Source of the DNA: Actinomycetota bacterium
Lineage (GTDB): Bacteria; Actinomycetota; Acidimicrobiia; IMCC26256; PALSA-610
Assembly: GCA_005773635.1 (NCBI GenBank)
Contig: SXHN01000031.1
Span: 1-64,000, forward strand
DNA: 64,000 nucleotides
Reading direction: 5' to 3'
Part shown: positions 1 through 9,526 of the stretch, in pieces
Numbering within the stretch: the first letter of the stretch is position 1
How the letters are laid out: each line of letters starts with the position of its first letter
The notes under the pieces: model-generated
The model's database searches: none
What the model saw: the letters and a program-made list of their open reading frames with translations, nothing else
Told to the model about the DNA's origin: nothing
Program-made: the position numbers and the translations under genes

Positions 1-28
1 CCTGAGCCAGGATCAAACTCTCCATCAA
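1..28 (-). rRNA. rrs: 16S rRNA, 5' end only (cut by window edge)
   Basis: On the minus strand, positions 21 to 2 match the universal 27F primer site near the 5' end of bacterial 16S rRNA. E. coli position 8 then falls at base 21, putting the mature 5' end near base 28. The rest of the gene lies left of the window. Leader, boxA and promoter are found upstream on the same strand, so this is the first gene of an rRNA operon. Confidence 0.93.
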
Positions 29-231
29 GACTTACACCGTAAACCCTAAGGTCCCGGGTGAAAATCGGAGAGCCGTCACTACGGGCGAACCCGTTTGACT
101 GGCCAATTTCGAACCGTTGTCGCCACCGAAGTGGGTTCAACGAATTCATTGTTTTTTTGTGACGGGACATCTTCATAGCCGACTTGATAGCTATGCGATG
201 CCCGCACTGGCTTTTTGCATTTCACTGCTCT

Positions 232-245
232 GTTGTCAAGGAACA
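232..245 (-). promoter_or_regulatory. boxA antitermination element of the rRNA leader
   Basis: The minus strand reads TGTTCCTTGACAAC, an exact match to the Nus-factor boxA consensus TGYTCYTTGANAAC. It lies about 200 nt before mature 16S and downstream of the promoter, as expected for an rRNA leader. NusB/NusE binding here is family knowledge, not shown by the sequence. Confidence 0.8.
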
Positions 246-415
246 CACCTTCGGCGATGCGCGTCCGAAGAACGCTGTAACCGAAGCAACACTCGCTGTT
301 GATTCTTTTGTAGCCCTAATCGGGGCAACACCCGCACCCGAGGGCAGCAGATGAAGAACCAGGCGTTGGTGTCATGCTCCATCGACAAGCGAACCAGTCG
401 GTGGGGCGAGGTGCA

Positions 416-444
416 ATACTACGCGCGTTGGCGACTGTTGCCAA
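416..444 (-). promoter_or_regulatory. rRNA operon promoter
   Basis: The minus strand carries a -35 TTGGCA (444-439), a 17-bp spacer and a -10 TAGTAT (421-416). Both hexamers are close to the housekeeping sigma consensus. Initiation would be near base 409, about 165 nt before boxA. It lies between the tyrS stop and 16S, so the rRNA operon need not depend on tyrS transcription. Confidence 0.7.
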
Positions 445-520
445 ACCGTAGGCCAAGTTTTTCGAGAATTCCTTGAAAATACTTGACGTCGGTTGGAATT
501 CACACCGCGTTCTCGGGCAA

Positions 521-1744
521 TTAGTACAGACGCACCCAGCGGCGCCGTCCGATTTGCAGGACTCGGCCTCGCAGTTCCGCTTGCGGTCGCGCGGCATCGG
601 TTTCTACCTTGATGCCATCGATCTTCACGGCACCTTCTGCAACTAGCCGGCTTGCTTCGCGAGCCGACGCACTGAGTCCCGCCGCGACGAGCACTTTGAC
701 GATGGACAAATCGCCGTCACCGGTCGTTGAAAGTTCGAATTCAGGCATTTCTGCGGGTTGATCGTGCTGCTTATGAACACGATCAAATTCGGCTTCTGCC
801 GCGATACCGGCATCAGTCCCGTGGTATAGATCGCAGACGGCCCGCGCGACGGAGCGCTTGGCGAAGTTGGGGTGTACATCGCCCGAGGCTCGCGCCAAAA
901 CCGCAGCGTCGACTTCACTTTGAGTCCACCCGGTCGCGTGCAACGCGTACGTATCAATTAATGCGTCCGGAATCGACATGATTTTGCCGAACTGTTCCGT
1001 CGCAATTTCCGAAATGCCGACGTAGTTGCCGAGGCTCTTCGACATCTTTGGGCCGGCGAGATCCGGGCCGTTGACGCCAACGAGAAGCGGAGTTGTGATG
1101 ACGACCTGTTGCGATTGCCCCTCATCTTTTTGCAGTTGACGCCCCATCAGCAGGTTGAACAGCTGGTCGGTACCCCCAAGTTCGACATCTGCCTGGACCA
1201 TCACGCTGTCCCAGCCTTGCAGCAACGGGTACATGAACTCGGTGATCGAAATCGCGACACCGTCTTTATGCCGCTGCGAAAAATCATTGCGATCGAGCAT
1301 CTGGGCAACCGTGGCATGTGACGTCAGCCGCAGCACATCGTCCATACCCATTTGTGCGAGCCACTCAGAATTGCAACGGATCTCCAATTTTTCGGGATCA
1401 GGGTCGAGCACCTTGGTGACTTGCTGAATATACGTTTGGGCCGCGTCATCGACTTGGGCTTTGGTGAGGCGGGGCCGAGTCACAGACTTGCCCGTGGGAT
1501 CACCGACCATCGCCGTGAAATCTCCAATGATGAGGACTGCCACGTGACCCTCGTCTTGGAATCGACGCAACGTGCGCAGCACAACCGCGTGACCGAGGTG
1601 CAGGTCGGAGGCAGTGGGGTCAAGGCCAAGTTTGACCCGCAACGGACGCTCGGACTTCAGGCGGTCGGCGAGTTCGGCCTTGGAGATGACATCGGCCGTG
1701 CCCTGCAGCAGCCGCGAAAGTTGTACATCGACGGAGTCCATTCG
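521..1744 (-). CDS. tyrS: tyrosyl-tRNA synthetase
   Basis: Class I synthetase that charges tRNA-Tyr with tyrosine. From the chosen start the protein has 407 residues, typical of the family. The HIGH-type motif is HLGH at residues 48-51 and KMSKS is at 232-236. The last 70 residues form an S4-like RNA-binding domain. The frame is open 29 codons further, to an ATG at 1831, but the family N-terminus matches MDSVDVQLSRLL, and GAGGT lies just before the 1744 start, so I use that. The gene is divergent from the PBP gene and precedes the rRNA operon. Confidence 0.93.
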   Translation of the reverse strand, partial: RMDSVDVQLSRLLQGTADVISKAELADRLKSERPLRVKLGLDPTASDLHLGHAVVLRTLRRFQDEGHVAVLIIGDFTAMVGDPTGKSVTRPRLTKAQVDDAAQTYIQQVTKVLDPDPEKLEIRCNSEWLAQMGMDDVLRLTSHATVAQMLDRNDFSQRHKDGVAISITEFMYPLLQGWDSVMVQADVELGGTDQLFNLLMGRQLQKDEGQSQQVVITTPLLVGVNGPDLAGPKMSKSLGNYVGISEIATEQFGKIMSIPDALIDTYALHATGWTQSEVDAAVLARASGDVHPNFAKRSVARAVCDLYHGTDAGIAAEAEFDRVHKQHDQPAEMPEFELSTTGDGDLSIVKVLVAAGLSASAREASRLVAEGAVKIDGIKVETDAARPQAELRGRVLQIGRRRWVRLY

Positions 1745-1842
1745 ACCTCGCACGCTACCGGCAGCCATCGGGCTCGGGATTTCAATATCCAGGCGGGTTC
1801 CGAAAGCGCCGTCTGTGCTTTTGCGCACCATTTGCCGTTCTG

Positions 1843-4194
1843 TTGCTGGTGAGTAAGAATGTTGCCGATGTGACTGTTGTGACTAATGATCCGAACCAGT
1901 TCCGTCGCAGGTTCTCCCGCGACCTGGCCGGGCGCGGGCGCGGCACTGTGCCGCGGATCGCGCTGTCTGTCACGCTTGTCGCACTGGCCGGATGTTCGCT
2001 CACCCCCGATCTCGAGCCCACACTTCCCGACCCGTCGGCGTCGACACGAATCTTGGCGGCCAACGGATCACTGCTGACGACACTCGACCTCGGCGAGCAC
2101 CGCGAACCCATCACAATCGATCGCGTAGCCAAGACGCTTCAAGATGCTGTGGTCGCAATCGAAGATCATCGCTTCTACGACCACAGCGGCGTGGACGTAC
2201 GCGCCATCGGCCGCGCACTCCGCGAAGATATCGAGCGCGGCAAGGTTGTCGAAGGGGGCTCAACGATTACCCAGCAATATGTGCGCAACGTGTTACTCAC
2301 CAACGAAAAAACTACGAAGCGCAAAATCCGCGAAGCGATCCTCGCGATCGAGCTGGAACGTAAATATTCCAAGACCGAGATCCTCGAGCGGTATCTCAAC
2401 GCCGTCTATTTCGGCAACGGCGCATACGGCATCCAAGCCGCGGCGCAACGATATTTCGGGATCGATGCCGCCGACGTCAACCTCAGCCAAAGCGCGTTGC
2501 TCGCAGGCTTGCTCAAGGCACCTGAGCGCTATAACCCCAAGCACGCACCCGAGCTTGCAATAACGCGTCGCAACGCAGTGCTCGATGCGATGGTGAAATA
2601 CAAGTTTGTCTCCGCAACGAAATCTGACGCCGCGAAACAAGAACCGCTTCGCCTCTCGAAGCACAACGAGCCCACGACCAAGGCCCCATATTTCGTCGAG
2701 CGAGTGAGGAAATGGTTTCTCAGCGAGGAGCGCTTCGGGGCCACTGAAGCGATTCGAGCGCGCAAGCTCTACCAAGAGGGTCTCAACATAACAACGACAC
2801 TGGATGTAGCTGCGCAAAGCGCTGCCGAGGTCGCGATCCGCGATGTGCTTTCGGATCCGTCACGGGATCCCAGCGCGGCAATTGCTTCGATCGAGCCAAC
2901 CACCGGATACGTCAAGGCGTACGTCGGAGGCGACGATTTTGCAAAGTCCCAGTTCGATCTCGCGGGAGACGCACGCAGACCGTCGGGTTCGATCTTCAAG
3001 CCGTTGGTACTTGCGGCTGCACTCGAACGGCGCATCCCGTTGTCTCGCTCCTACAGTGGGGCAAGCGAGATCACCGTGCGTCCACAGGGATCACCGAACT
3101 GGACAGTACACAACTACGACGACGAGTCATACGGCAACATTGATGTATTGGACGCGACCGTCCACTCGGTGAACACCGTGTACGCACAACTTATGGTCGA
3201 CGTCGGAGCGAGCTACGCAACCAGCTTCGCTACACGACTCGGAATCGATTCGCCGCTCAGCGCGATTCCAGGAGCCGTTCTCGGATTCAACGAAGTCTCG
3301 CCGTTCGAAATGGCTGAGGCCTACGCGACGATCGCCGCTGATGGCATTCATGCCGAGCCAATCTTCGTCACCAGCATCACCAACCGCGCCGGTGAGTCAA
3401 TCTTCAGCGCCAAACCCGATCGGGACCGTGTGATCGAAAAAGGAATCGCGCGGACTGTAAATCACACACTCGAACAAGTCGTCAACCGAGGCACCGGCAT
3501 CGGCGCGCGAATTGGTCGCCCAGTCGCAGGAAAAACTGGCACCACCGACGATTACACCGACGCATGGTTTGCAGGATCGACACCACAACTCACCACCGTC
3601 GTATGGCTCGGAAGCTCCACCACACCAAAATCAATGGTGCCACCGCGTACCCGAATCAAGGTCACCGGCGGATCTTGGCCTGCCCAAATCTGGGCGCGTT
3701 ATATGGGAGCGACGATGGCAGCCCTACCAATAGAAAACTTTCCTGCGCCGACCAGCGATGAAGCCTCGGGAGTGCTGGCGTCCCAACCGCTGCCGCCAGT
3801 GGTCGGCATGCCGAGCGAACAAGCGAGCACAATCCTCACGAACGCTGGATATACGGTTGTGATTCACGAAGAATTCGACTCCAGTTATCCGCCGAACACC
3901 GTCACCAATCAAACTCCCGAAGCCCGCACTGCTACGCGCGCCGGCGCCCCTGTGACGTTGACAATCGCCATCGACCCCGACGACGGGATCGACGTACCTG
4001 CACTTCTTGGATTCACTGCAAACGAAGCACGTGCTGCGATCGCAGATACCGGACTCACACTCGAAGTGCTGTTTGTACAAGAACCCGGTGCGGGCAATTC
4101 CAATCGCTCAATGCGGGCGTGGAAACAGTCGCAGCGAGCCGGAGCGCGAGTCACACCTAGTACCACCATCACCATCTGGGTCAACCGAAAATAG
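1843..4194 (+). CDS. class A penicillin-binding protein with two PASTA domains
   Basis: Bifunctional peptidoglycan glycosyltransferase/transpeptidase acting outside the membrane. The GT51 domain has the catalytic EDHRFYDHSG motif (residues 107-116) and EGGSTITQQ. The transpeptidase domain has S383-IFK, SVN at 442-444 and KTG at 564-566. Two PASTA domains (about 650-715 and 716-783) probably bind uncrosslinked muropeptide. The hydrophobic segment at residues 38-50 ends in LAGC (Cys51), a perfect lipobox. A start at GTG 1948 would give a classical short lipoprotein signal, so the N-terminus (TTG 1843, GTG 1849 or GTG 1948) is unsettled. Confidence 0.92.
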   Translation: MLVSKNVADVTVVTNDPNQFRRRFSRDLAGRGRGTVPRIALSVTLVALAGCSLTPDLEPTLPDPSASTRILAANGSLLTTLDLGEHREPITIDRVAKTLQDAVVAIEDHRFYDHSGVDVRAIGRALREDIERGKVVEGGSTITQQYVRNVLLTNEKTTKRKIREAILAIELERKYSKTEILERYLNAVYFGNGAYGIQAAAQRYFGIDAADVNLSQSALLAGLLKAPERYNPKHAPELAITRRNAVLDAMVKYKFVSATKSDAAKQEPLRLSKHNEPTTKAPYFVERVRKWFLSEERFGATEAIRARKLYQEGLNITTTLDVAAQSAAEVAIRDVLSDPSRDPSAAIASIEPTTGYVKAYVGGDDFAKSQFDLAGDARRPSGSIFKPLVLAAALERRIPLSRSYSGASEITVRPQGSPNWTVHNYDDESYGNIDVLDATVHSVNTVYAQLMVDVGASYATSFATRLGIDSPLSAIPGAVLGFNEVSPFEMAEAYATIAADGIHAEPIFVTSITNRAGESIFSAKPDRDRVIEKGIARTVNHTLEQVVNRGTGIGARIGRPVAGKTGTTDDYTDAWFAGSTPQLTTVVWLGSSTTPKSMVPPRTRIKVTGGSWPAQIWARYMGATMAALPIENFPAPTSDEASGVLASQPLPPVVGMPSEQASTILTNAGYTVVIHEEFDSSYPPNTVTNQTPEARTATRAGAPVTLTIAIDPDDGIDVPALLGFTANEARAAIADTGLTLEVLFVQEPGAGNSNRSMRAWKQSQRAGARVTPSTTITIWVNRK

Positions 4195-4232
4195 CTGATT
4201 CGTTCGAGATGATCGACCCAAGCGCGCCGCGT

Positions 4233-5669
4233 CTAGCCGAGCCGAACGCGTTGCGCAGCCATCCGCTCATCGACAAGTCGCAACTGTTCGACCAGCGGCG
4301 CCGGCCCTGCGCCTCCCGGACTTGTACGCCGCTTCACTCCGGCCCCAGGTTGCAACAATGGAATTGCCTCCGGACCTAGCCGAGGATCAGTCTCGACGAG
4401 TTCATCCAAACCCACGCCGCGTTCGATCGACTGTCGAACAAGGTTGCCAACCACAGCGTGTGCTTCACGGAACGGAACGCCTTGGCCAACCAAATGCTCA
4501 GCGAGATCGGTTGCCGCATTCGCCGGAGAATCTGCGGCTTCGGCAAGACGCGCTGGCACCAACGTGGCAGTTTCCAACAGTCCCGCAATCGCACTGAGCG
4601 TCAACGCACACGTATCAATCGCGTCAAACAACGGCTCTTTATCCTCTTGGAGGTCACGGTTGTAACTCAACGGCAAACCTTTCAGGGTCGACAAGAACCC
4701 AGTGAGATCGCCGATCAGGCGTCCGGCTTTGCCACGAGCAAGTTCGGCGATATCGGGATTCTTCTTTTGCGGCAACATCGAGCTGCCGGTCGAGTAGCCA
4801 TCCGATAAACGCATGAAACCGAACTCTTCAGTGGTCCACAACACCACTTCCTCGCCGATACGCGAGAGGTGCACTTGGGTCATCGCAGCACAAAATAATG
4901 CCTCGGCAACAAAGTCGCGATCGCTCACGGCATCAAGCGAGTTCTCGAACGGTCGCGCAAACCCCAATTGTTGCGCAGAGAAAGCCGGATCGATCGGCAA
5001 ACTAGATCCCGCCAGTGCGCCAGCACCCAGCGGCGACACGTCCGCACGCGCGAGACAATCAAACCAACGGTCGACATCGCGAGCAAACGCCCAGACGTGC
5101 GCCAACAGGTGATGCGCTAACAACACCGGCTGGGCGCGCTGCAAATGTGTATAGCCGGGTAAATACGATTCTTCCGCTTCAATCGCGCGCTGTATTAGCA
5201 CGTCCTGCAGCGCTTGAATACGTTGAATTTGATCTTGACCGGCGAGCTTCAGCCACAACCGGAGATCCGTCGCCACCTGATCATTACGACTCCGACCGGT
5301 ATGCAACTTGCCACCGGCGGAGCCGGCAATCTCAGTCACGCGGCGCTCAATTGCAGTGTGAATGTCTTCGTCGCTCTCGGCAAACACAAACACACCATCG
5401 GCAAGCTCGGTGCGCACCACTTCGAGCGCTCTCACAATTTCGGCGCGTTCATCATTAGTCAGCAAACCTTGACGCGCCAACATGGTGACATGCGCGCGTG
5501 AACCTTCGATATCGACTTCGGCAAGCCGCTGATCAAAATGCAAACTGACCGTAAACGCCAACAACTCCGCAGACGGACCCTCACCGAAACGCCCGTGCCA
5601 CAACGTCTTGGTCGGATTGTCAAGGGCATGTGTCTCAACAGCTACCGATGCATCATCATTCTCGCTCAT
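4233..5669 (-). CDS. argH: argininosuccinate lyase
   Basis: Last step of arginine synthesis: cleaves argininosuccinate to arginine and fumarate. The 478-residue product starts near LWHGRFGEGPS and has the fumarase/aspartase signature GSSMLPQKKNPD. The frame stays open upstream into argG territory, but the family N-terminus fits ATG 5669. This start and its upstream sequence lie in the second copy (in transcription order) of a 24-bp duplication whose first copy encodes the argG C-terminus and stop. It is the last gene of the argCJBDFRGH operon and is convergent with the PBP gene. Confidence 0.95.
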   Translation of the reverse strand: MSENDDASVAVETHALDNPTKTLWHGRFGEGPSAELLAFTVSLHFDQRLAEVDIEGSRAHVTMLARQGLLTNDERAEIVRALEVVRTELADGVFVFAESDEDIHTAIERRVTEIAGSAGGKLHTGRSRNDQVATDLRLWLKLAGQDQIQRIQALQDVLIQRAIEAEESYLPGYTHLQRAQPVLLAHHLLAHVWAFARDVDRWFDCLARADVSPLGAGALAGSSLPIDPAFSAQQLGFARPFENSLDAVSDRDFVAEALFCAAMTQVHLSRIGEEVVLWTTEEFGFMRLSDGYSTGSSMLPQKKNPDIAELARGKAGRLIGDLTGFLSTLKGLPLSYNRDLQEDKEPLFDAIDTCALTLSAIAGLLETATLVPARLAEAADSPANAATDLAEHLVGQGVPFREAHAVVGNLVRQSIERGVGLDELVETDPRLGPEAIPLLQPGAGVKRRTSPGGAGPAPLVEQLRLVDERMAAQRVRLG

Positions 5670-5753
5670 TTCGCACCCGGTCCCTGGCTGGAATACCTGA
5701 CGCCAGGTCTCTGATATGACACAAGAACTCTCATTTCGCACCCGGTCCCTGGC
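5665..5753. repeat. 24-bp direct repeat spanning the argG-argH junction
   Basis: Positions 5665-5688 and 5730-5753 are identical over 24 bp and are 65 bp apart. On the coding strand the upstream copy encodes the last residues of ArgG and its TGA; the downstream copy provides the sequence before and including the argH ATG. Short CCTGG/CCAGG inverted repeats lie between and next to the copies. It may be a local duplication or a small mobile-like repeat; no other copy was noticed in the window. Confidence 0.85.
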
Positions 5754-6939
5754 GTCTACTCCAGGTTTGGGCGGAGAGGCCCCAGAGTCGCACGAAGCCC
5801 GCGCTGTCTTCGTGGCGAAAATTGTCATCGTTGCCGTAGGTGGCCAAGTTGTGGTCGTACAGGCCGGTGGGCGATCGCCGCCCCACCGCAAAACAGCGAC
5901 CGGGCTCCAACCGTAAACGCACCTCGCCGTTGACGTGTCTCTGAGTGTCCGCCACAAAAGCTTGCAACGCGCTCATCAACGGCGCGTGCCACATGCCGTC
6001 GTAGATCATCTCCGCGATGCGAATCTCAACGCGTTGTTTCTCGCGCGCAACGTCGCGCTCCAAACAGATGCCTTCAAGGTCTTGGTGCGCGAGTATCAGC
6101 GCAAGCGAGGAAGGACATTCGTATACCTCACGGCTCTTGATACCCACGCGACGGTTTTCCACCATGTCCACTCGACCAAACCCGTATGAACCAACTCGTT
6201 CGCCAAGCGATTCGATAATCGATCGCAACGTCATTGCCTTGCCATCGACACTCACCGGAATTCCTTGCTCGAAGCCAAGCACGATTTCTGTAGGTTCGCT
6301 CGGAGCGTCCTTCGAACTGCGAGTCAGCGTGTACGGATCCTCGGGTGCACCCGACCAAGGGTTTTCCAACACACCGCATTCGATGGCGCGGCCCCACATG
6401 TTTTCATCTATCGAATAGATCTTCTCGGCAGTTGCTTCAATCGGGATATCCCACTTCGCCGCGAGCTCCACACAATCCGCACGGGTCAGGCCCCATTCGC
6501 GGGTAGGCGCCAGCACTTCGAGATCGGGATTCAGAATCCGTGTCGAAACTTCGAAACGCACTTGATCATTGCCTTTGCCAGTGCACCCATGACCGACGGC
6601 ATCTGCGCCGTGTCTGCGCGCGCTATCAACGAGGTGTTCGACAATCACGGGACGGCTCAATGCGGAAACCAATGGGTATTTTCCCTCGTAGAGCGAGTTC
6701 GCTTGTAACGCCTTGCTCAGGAATCGATCGGCGAATTCATCACGGGCATCAATGATTTCGACCGCAACTGCCCCCGCAGCGTTGGCGCGGGCGTGTATCG
6801 CCTCATGTTCTCCTGCGGTGATCTGACCGACGTCAACCGCGCAACACACCACTTCGCAATCCCAATTTTCGCGCAACCAACGAACTGCGATGGATGTATC
6901 GAGACCGCCTGAATACGCGAGAACAACGCGCTGTGCCAT
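5731..6939 (-). CDS. argG: argininosuccinate synthase
   Basis: ATP-dependent joining of citrulline and aspartate. The 402-residue product opens with the PP-loop AYSGGLDTS and is full length for the family. ATG 6939 is preceded by AAAGGA at 7-nt spacing, better than the TTG two codons upstream. The short C-terminal extension ending RRQGPGAK is encoded by the 24-bp repeat. The gene lies 16 nt after argR and 61 nt before argH. Confidence 0.96.
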   Translation of the reverse strand: MAQRVVLAYSGGLDTSIAVRWLRENWDCEVVCCAVDVGQITAGEHEAIHARANAAGAVAVEIIDARDEFADRFLSKALQANSLYEGKYPLVSALSRPVIVEHLVDSARRHGADAVGHGCTGKGNDQVRFEVSTRILNPDLEVLAPTREWGLTRADCVELAAKWDIPIEATAEKIYSIDENMWGRAIECGVLENPWSGAPEDPYTLTRSSKDAPSEPTEIVLGFEQGIPVSVDGKAMTLRSIIESLGERVGSYGFGRVDMVENRRVGIKSREVYECPSSLALILAHQDLEGICLERDVAREKQRVEIRIAEMIYDGMWHAPLMSALQAFVADTQRHVNGEVRLRLEPGRCFAVGRRSPTGLYDHNLATYGNDDNFRHEDSAGFVRLWGLSAQTWSRRQGPGAK

Positions 6940-6955
6940 AGTCAAATCCTTTGAG

Positions 6956-7429
6956 TTAGATTCCGGCCAACTCGCCGAGTTTGGCCGCTATATCTGCAGT
7001 CGTAGCGGAGTCGCCAACAACTGCGAGAATCGTGTCATCTCCCGCGACAGTACCGATGATGCCGGGATATCCGTATCGATCCAACGCGGAAGCAACTACG
7101 TGCGCGCTACCTGGCGGCGTGCGCAACACAATCGTGCTGTCGTTATGCGCAACATCAACAACGAACTCTCCCATGAGGCGGCGCAAATGATCATCGATTC
7201 CTGTCGTGCGCTCTTTGCCATGTTCGGGGATCGCATAGGCGGTCGCACCGCCGGGAATCCTCACCTTCACGGCGCCGATGTCTTCCAGATCTCGACTTAC
7301 CGTGGCCTGCGTAGCCACCACCCCTTCCGATTCAAGAAGTTGCACCAACTGTGCTTGACTCGAAACCGGGTGATTCTCGAGGATTCGAAGAATGCGATGC
7401 TGTCGTTGCGGACGACCCAGGGTTGCCAT
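6956..7429 (-). CDS. argR: arginine repressor ArgR
   Basis: Arginine-sensing transcription regulator. Of 157 residues, the N-terminal half is a winged HTH with an ATVSRDLEDIG recognition helix. The C-terminal half is the hexamerisation and arginine-binding core with GTVAGDDTILAV. The start is one base after the argF stop, so its ribosome site (GGAG) lies inside argF. Position inside the arg operon is usual for actinobacteria and suggests autoregulation with the pathway genes. Confidence 0.95.
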   Translation of the reverse strand: MATLGRPQRQHRILRILENHPVSSQAQLVQLLESEGVVATQATVSRDLEDIGAVKVRIPGGATAYAIPEHGKERTTGIDDHLRRLMGEFVVDVAHNDSTIVLRTPPGSAHVVASALDRYGYPGIIGTVAGDDTILAVVGDSATTADIAAKLGELAGI

Positions 7430-7430
7430 C

Positions 7431-8336
7431 TCAGGCTCCTTCCAACAGTTCTGCTATCAGCGCGCGAACGGAATCCATACGGTTCGCAGCCTGCGACCAA
7501 ATAATTGACTGAGGGCCATCGATCACGTCAGCTGCGACCTCTTCACCTCTGTGCGCAGGCATGCAATGCATGAACACGGCACTTGGCTTCGCCATCGCCA
7601 TCAACGCACTATCAACTTGGTATCGGGCAAAGCTCTCAATCCGTTGCGCGCGCTGTTCCTCTTGCCCCATCGACGTGAAGACATCTGCGTACACCGCATC
7701 GGCGCCCTCAACCGCGTCGCTTGGCTCGATGTACGTCTCGATCGAGCCACCGAGATTTCGAGCTCGGTCGACAACAAGCTCAGGCAGTTCGTAGCCAACC
7801 GGAGATGAAATCGCGAACTCGAGACCGGTGAGTGCGCAGGCATACGCAAGCGATGCGGCCACGTTATTGCCGTCGCCTACGAACACCAATCGTCGGCCTT
7901 CAACCGACCCGTAGTGCTCCCGCAACGTCAACACGTCGGCAAGAGCTTGGCACGGATGCGCAACGTCGGATAAGAGATTTATGACCGGGACTTCGACGAC
8001 CGCAGCAATGCGCACAAGAGTGTCGTGGGAAAACGTTCGAGCGGCGACGACAGAGGTGTACGAGGCCAACGTGCGACCAACATCTTCAACAGTCTCGCGA
8101 GTGTCGAAGCCGACCTCCTCCGGACGAATGTAGATCGGATGGCCGCCCAGGGTGGCGACGGCCATTTCAGTCGACGTGCGCGTGCGAGCGGACGGCTTCT
8201 CAAAGACAAGCGCGACCCCTTTGCCAGCTAGCACTTGCGGCGCTGCAGCGTCTGGCATCTTCCACTTCATGGCGTTACTCAAGATGCGTTCGACGGTCAC
8301 TGCGTCGAGGTCATCGATTTCGAGACAGTTCGTCAT
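7431..8336 (-). CDS. argF: ornithine carbamoyltransferase
   Basis: Converts ornithine and carbamoyl phosphate to citrulline. The 301-residue product shows the carbamoyl-phosphate motif SARTRTS, HPCQALAD and the ornithine-loop motif HCMPAHRGEE. The frame is open further upstream, but ATG 8336 overlaps the argD stop as ATGA and fits the family N-terminus. The DRAR/SMG-type ornithine segment appears as FTSMGQEE. Confidence 0.95.
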   Translation of the reverse strand: MTNCLEIDDLDAVTVERILSNAMKWKMPDAAAPQVLAGKGVALVFEKPSARTRTSTEMAVATLGGHPIYIRPEEVGFDTRETVEDVGRTLASYTSVVAARTFSHDTLVRIAAVVEVPVINLLSDVAHPCQALADVLTLREHYGSVEGRRLVFVGDGNNVAASLAYACALTGLEFAISSPVGYELPELVVDRARNLGGSIETYIEPSDAVEGADAVYADVFTSMGQEEQRAQRIESFARYQVDSALMAMAKPSAVFMHCMPAHRGEEVAADVIDGPQSIIWSQAANRMDSVRALIAELLEGA

Positions 8337-9526
8337 GACTGAGCCAGCACTTTCGCAAGAATCGATACTGCCGACTCGATTTCTTCGTCGCTGATCAGCA
8401 GTGAAGGCGCGAAACGCAACGCCGTCGGGGTAACGGCATTCACGATCAAGCCCGCGTCCATGCACGCGTCGGCGACCGCCTTCGCGTCGATGCCTTCAAT
8501 GAGCTGTGCCGCGAGCAGCATGCCGAGCCCACGCACCTGATCGATTTGGGGAACTTGTGATAGCTGTTCTGTGAGCTTCAAGCTCGCTCGACGCGCTCGG
8601 ACAGGAAAACTTTCGCGCCGCATGATGTCGAGCACACAACGCGCTGCAGCAGTCGCCAGAGGCTGGCCGCCGTATGTCGTTGCATGATCGCCCGGCTTGA
8701 ACGCCTGGGCGACACGGTCAATTGCCCAGCACGCTCCGATTGGCATTCCGTTGCCGAGTGCCTTTGCCATTGTGACAATGTCCGGGCGAATGTTCGAATG
8801 TTGAAAGCCGAACCATTCCCCGGTGCGGGCTAACCCGGTTTGCACTTCGTCCATGATGAGCAGCGCTTCGCGTTCGTCACACAGTGCGCGTACAGCTTGA
8901 AGATATTCGGCCGGTGCCGGATTCACACCACCTTCGCCTTGCACCGGCTCCAACATCACCGCACAGACTCGATCGTCGCTCAGCGCATCTCGCAGCGCAG
9001 CGATGTCGCAGAACTCAACCTGTCGAAACCCCGCGGGCAACGGCTGGAACGTCTCCTGCTTTTGTGGTTGCCCGGTGGCCGCCAAGGTGGTGAGAGTGCG
9101 GCCATGAAACGATCCGTAGGCACTCACAATGTGAAAACGTTCGGGGCCACCATTGGTCTGCCCGTACCGGCGAGCCAACTTGATCGCGCATTCATTCGCC
9201 TCAGCGCCACTGTTTGCAAAAAAGGTACGGCCGCCGCCACCGATGAGTTCGTCTAAGGCTTTCGCAACCACCGGCTGATGCTCTGTGAGGTAGAGGTTCG
9301 AAGTGTGCAGCAGCGTGCGAGCCTGATTCGCTATAGCTTCGGCGACTTCCGGGTTGGAGTGGCCAAGCGATGTGACCGCAAGCCCGCTGAGACAATCCAG
9401 ATATCGGTTGCCGTTATCATCGAAAAGGTAACTGCCTTCGCCGCGCACAAAGGTGACCGGCAGCCGACCATAGGTCTGCATTACATACTGTTGATCGAGC
9501 TCATACGCATTCGATTTGACGCTCAT
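8333..9526 (-). CDS. argD: acetylornithine aminotransferase
   Basis: PLP enzyme converting N-acetylglutamate semialdehyde to N-acetylornithine. It has 397 residues, with the cofactor-aspartate motif IMDEVQTGLARTG and the PLP lysine in TMAKALGNGMPIGA. The start at ATG 9526 overlaps the argB stop as ATGA; the longer open frame upstream runs through argB and is not coding. It may also act in lysine synthesis, as related enzymes do. Confidence 0.95.
   Translation of the reverse strand: MSVKSNAYELDQQYVMQTYGRLPVTFVRGEGSYLFDDNGNRYLDCLSGLAVTSLGHSNPEVAEAIANQARTLLHTSNLYLTEHQPVVAKALDELIGGGGRTFFANSGAEANECAIKLARRYGQTNGGPERFHIVSAYGSFHGRTLTTLAATGQPQKQETFQPLPAGFRQVEFCDIAALRDALSDDRVCAVMLEPVQGEGGVNPAPAEYLQAVRALCDEREALLIMDEVQTGLARTGEWFGFQHSNIRPDIVTMAKALGNGMPIGACWAIDRVAQAFKPGDHATTYGGQPLATAAARCVLDIMRRESFPVRARRASLKLTEQLSQVPQIDQVRGLGMLLAAQLIEGIDAKAVADACMDAGLIVNAVTPTALRFAPSLLISDEEIESAVSILAKVLAQS

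Larger units (their letters stand above)
29..520 (-). other. rRNA operon leader and tyrS-rrs intergenic region
   Basis: This 492-bp stretch between tyrS and 16S has no credible gene. On the minus strand it contains, in transcription order, a sigma70-like promoter (444-416), a boxA antiterminator (245-232) and a hairpin ACGGG-TTCG-CCCGT at 94-81 just before mature 16S. A 7-bp inverted repeat (GAATTCC/GGAATTC) just downstream of the tyrS stop could help end tyrS transcription but has no U tract. No tRNA was seen. Confidence 0.7.

Noticed and set aside
234..239. Perfect TTGACA on the minus strand as an rRNA promoter -35
   Set aside because: It lies inside a full boxA consensus (232-245) and there is no -10 at the right distance; the better promoter is at 416-444.
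4233..5957. A 574-residue ArgH with long N-terminal extension
   Set aside because: The added part is out-of-frame argG sequence; the family N-terminus begins at ATG 5669.
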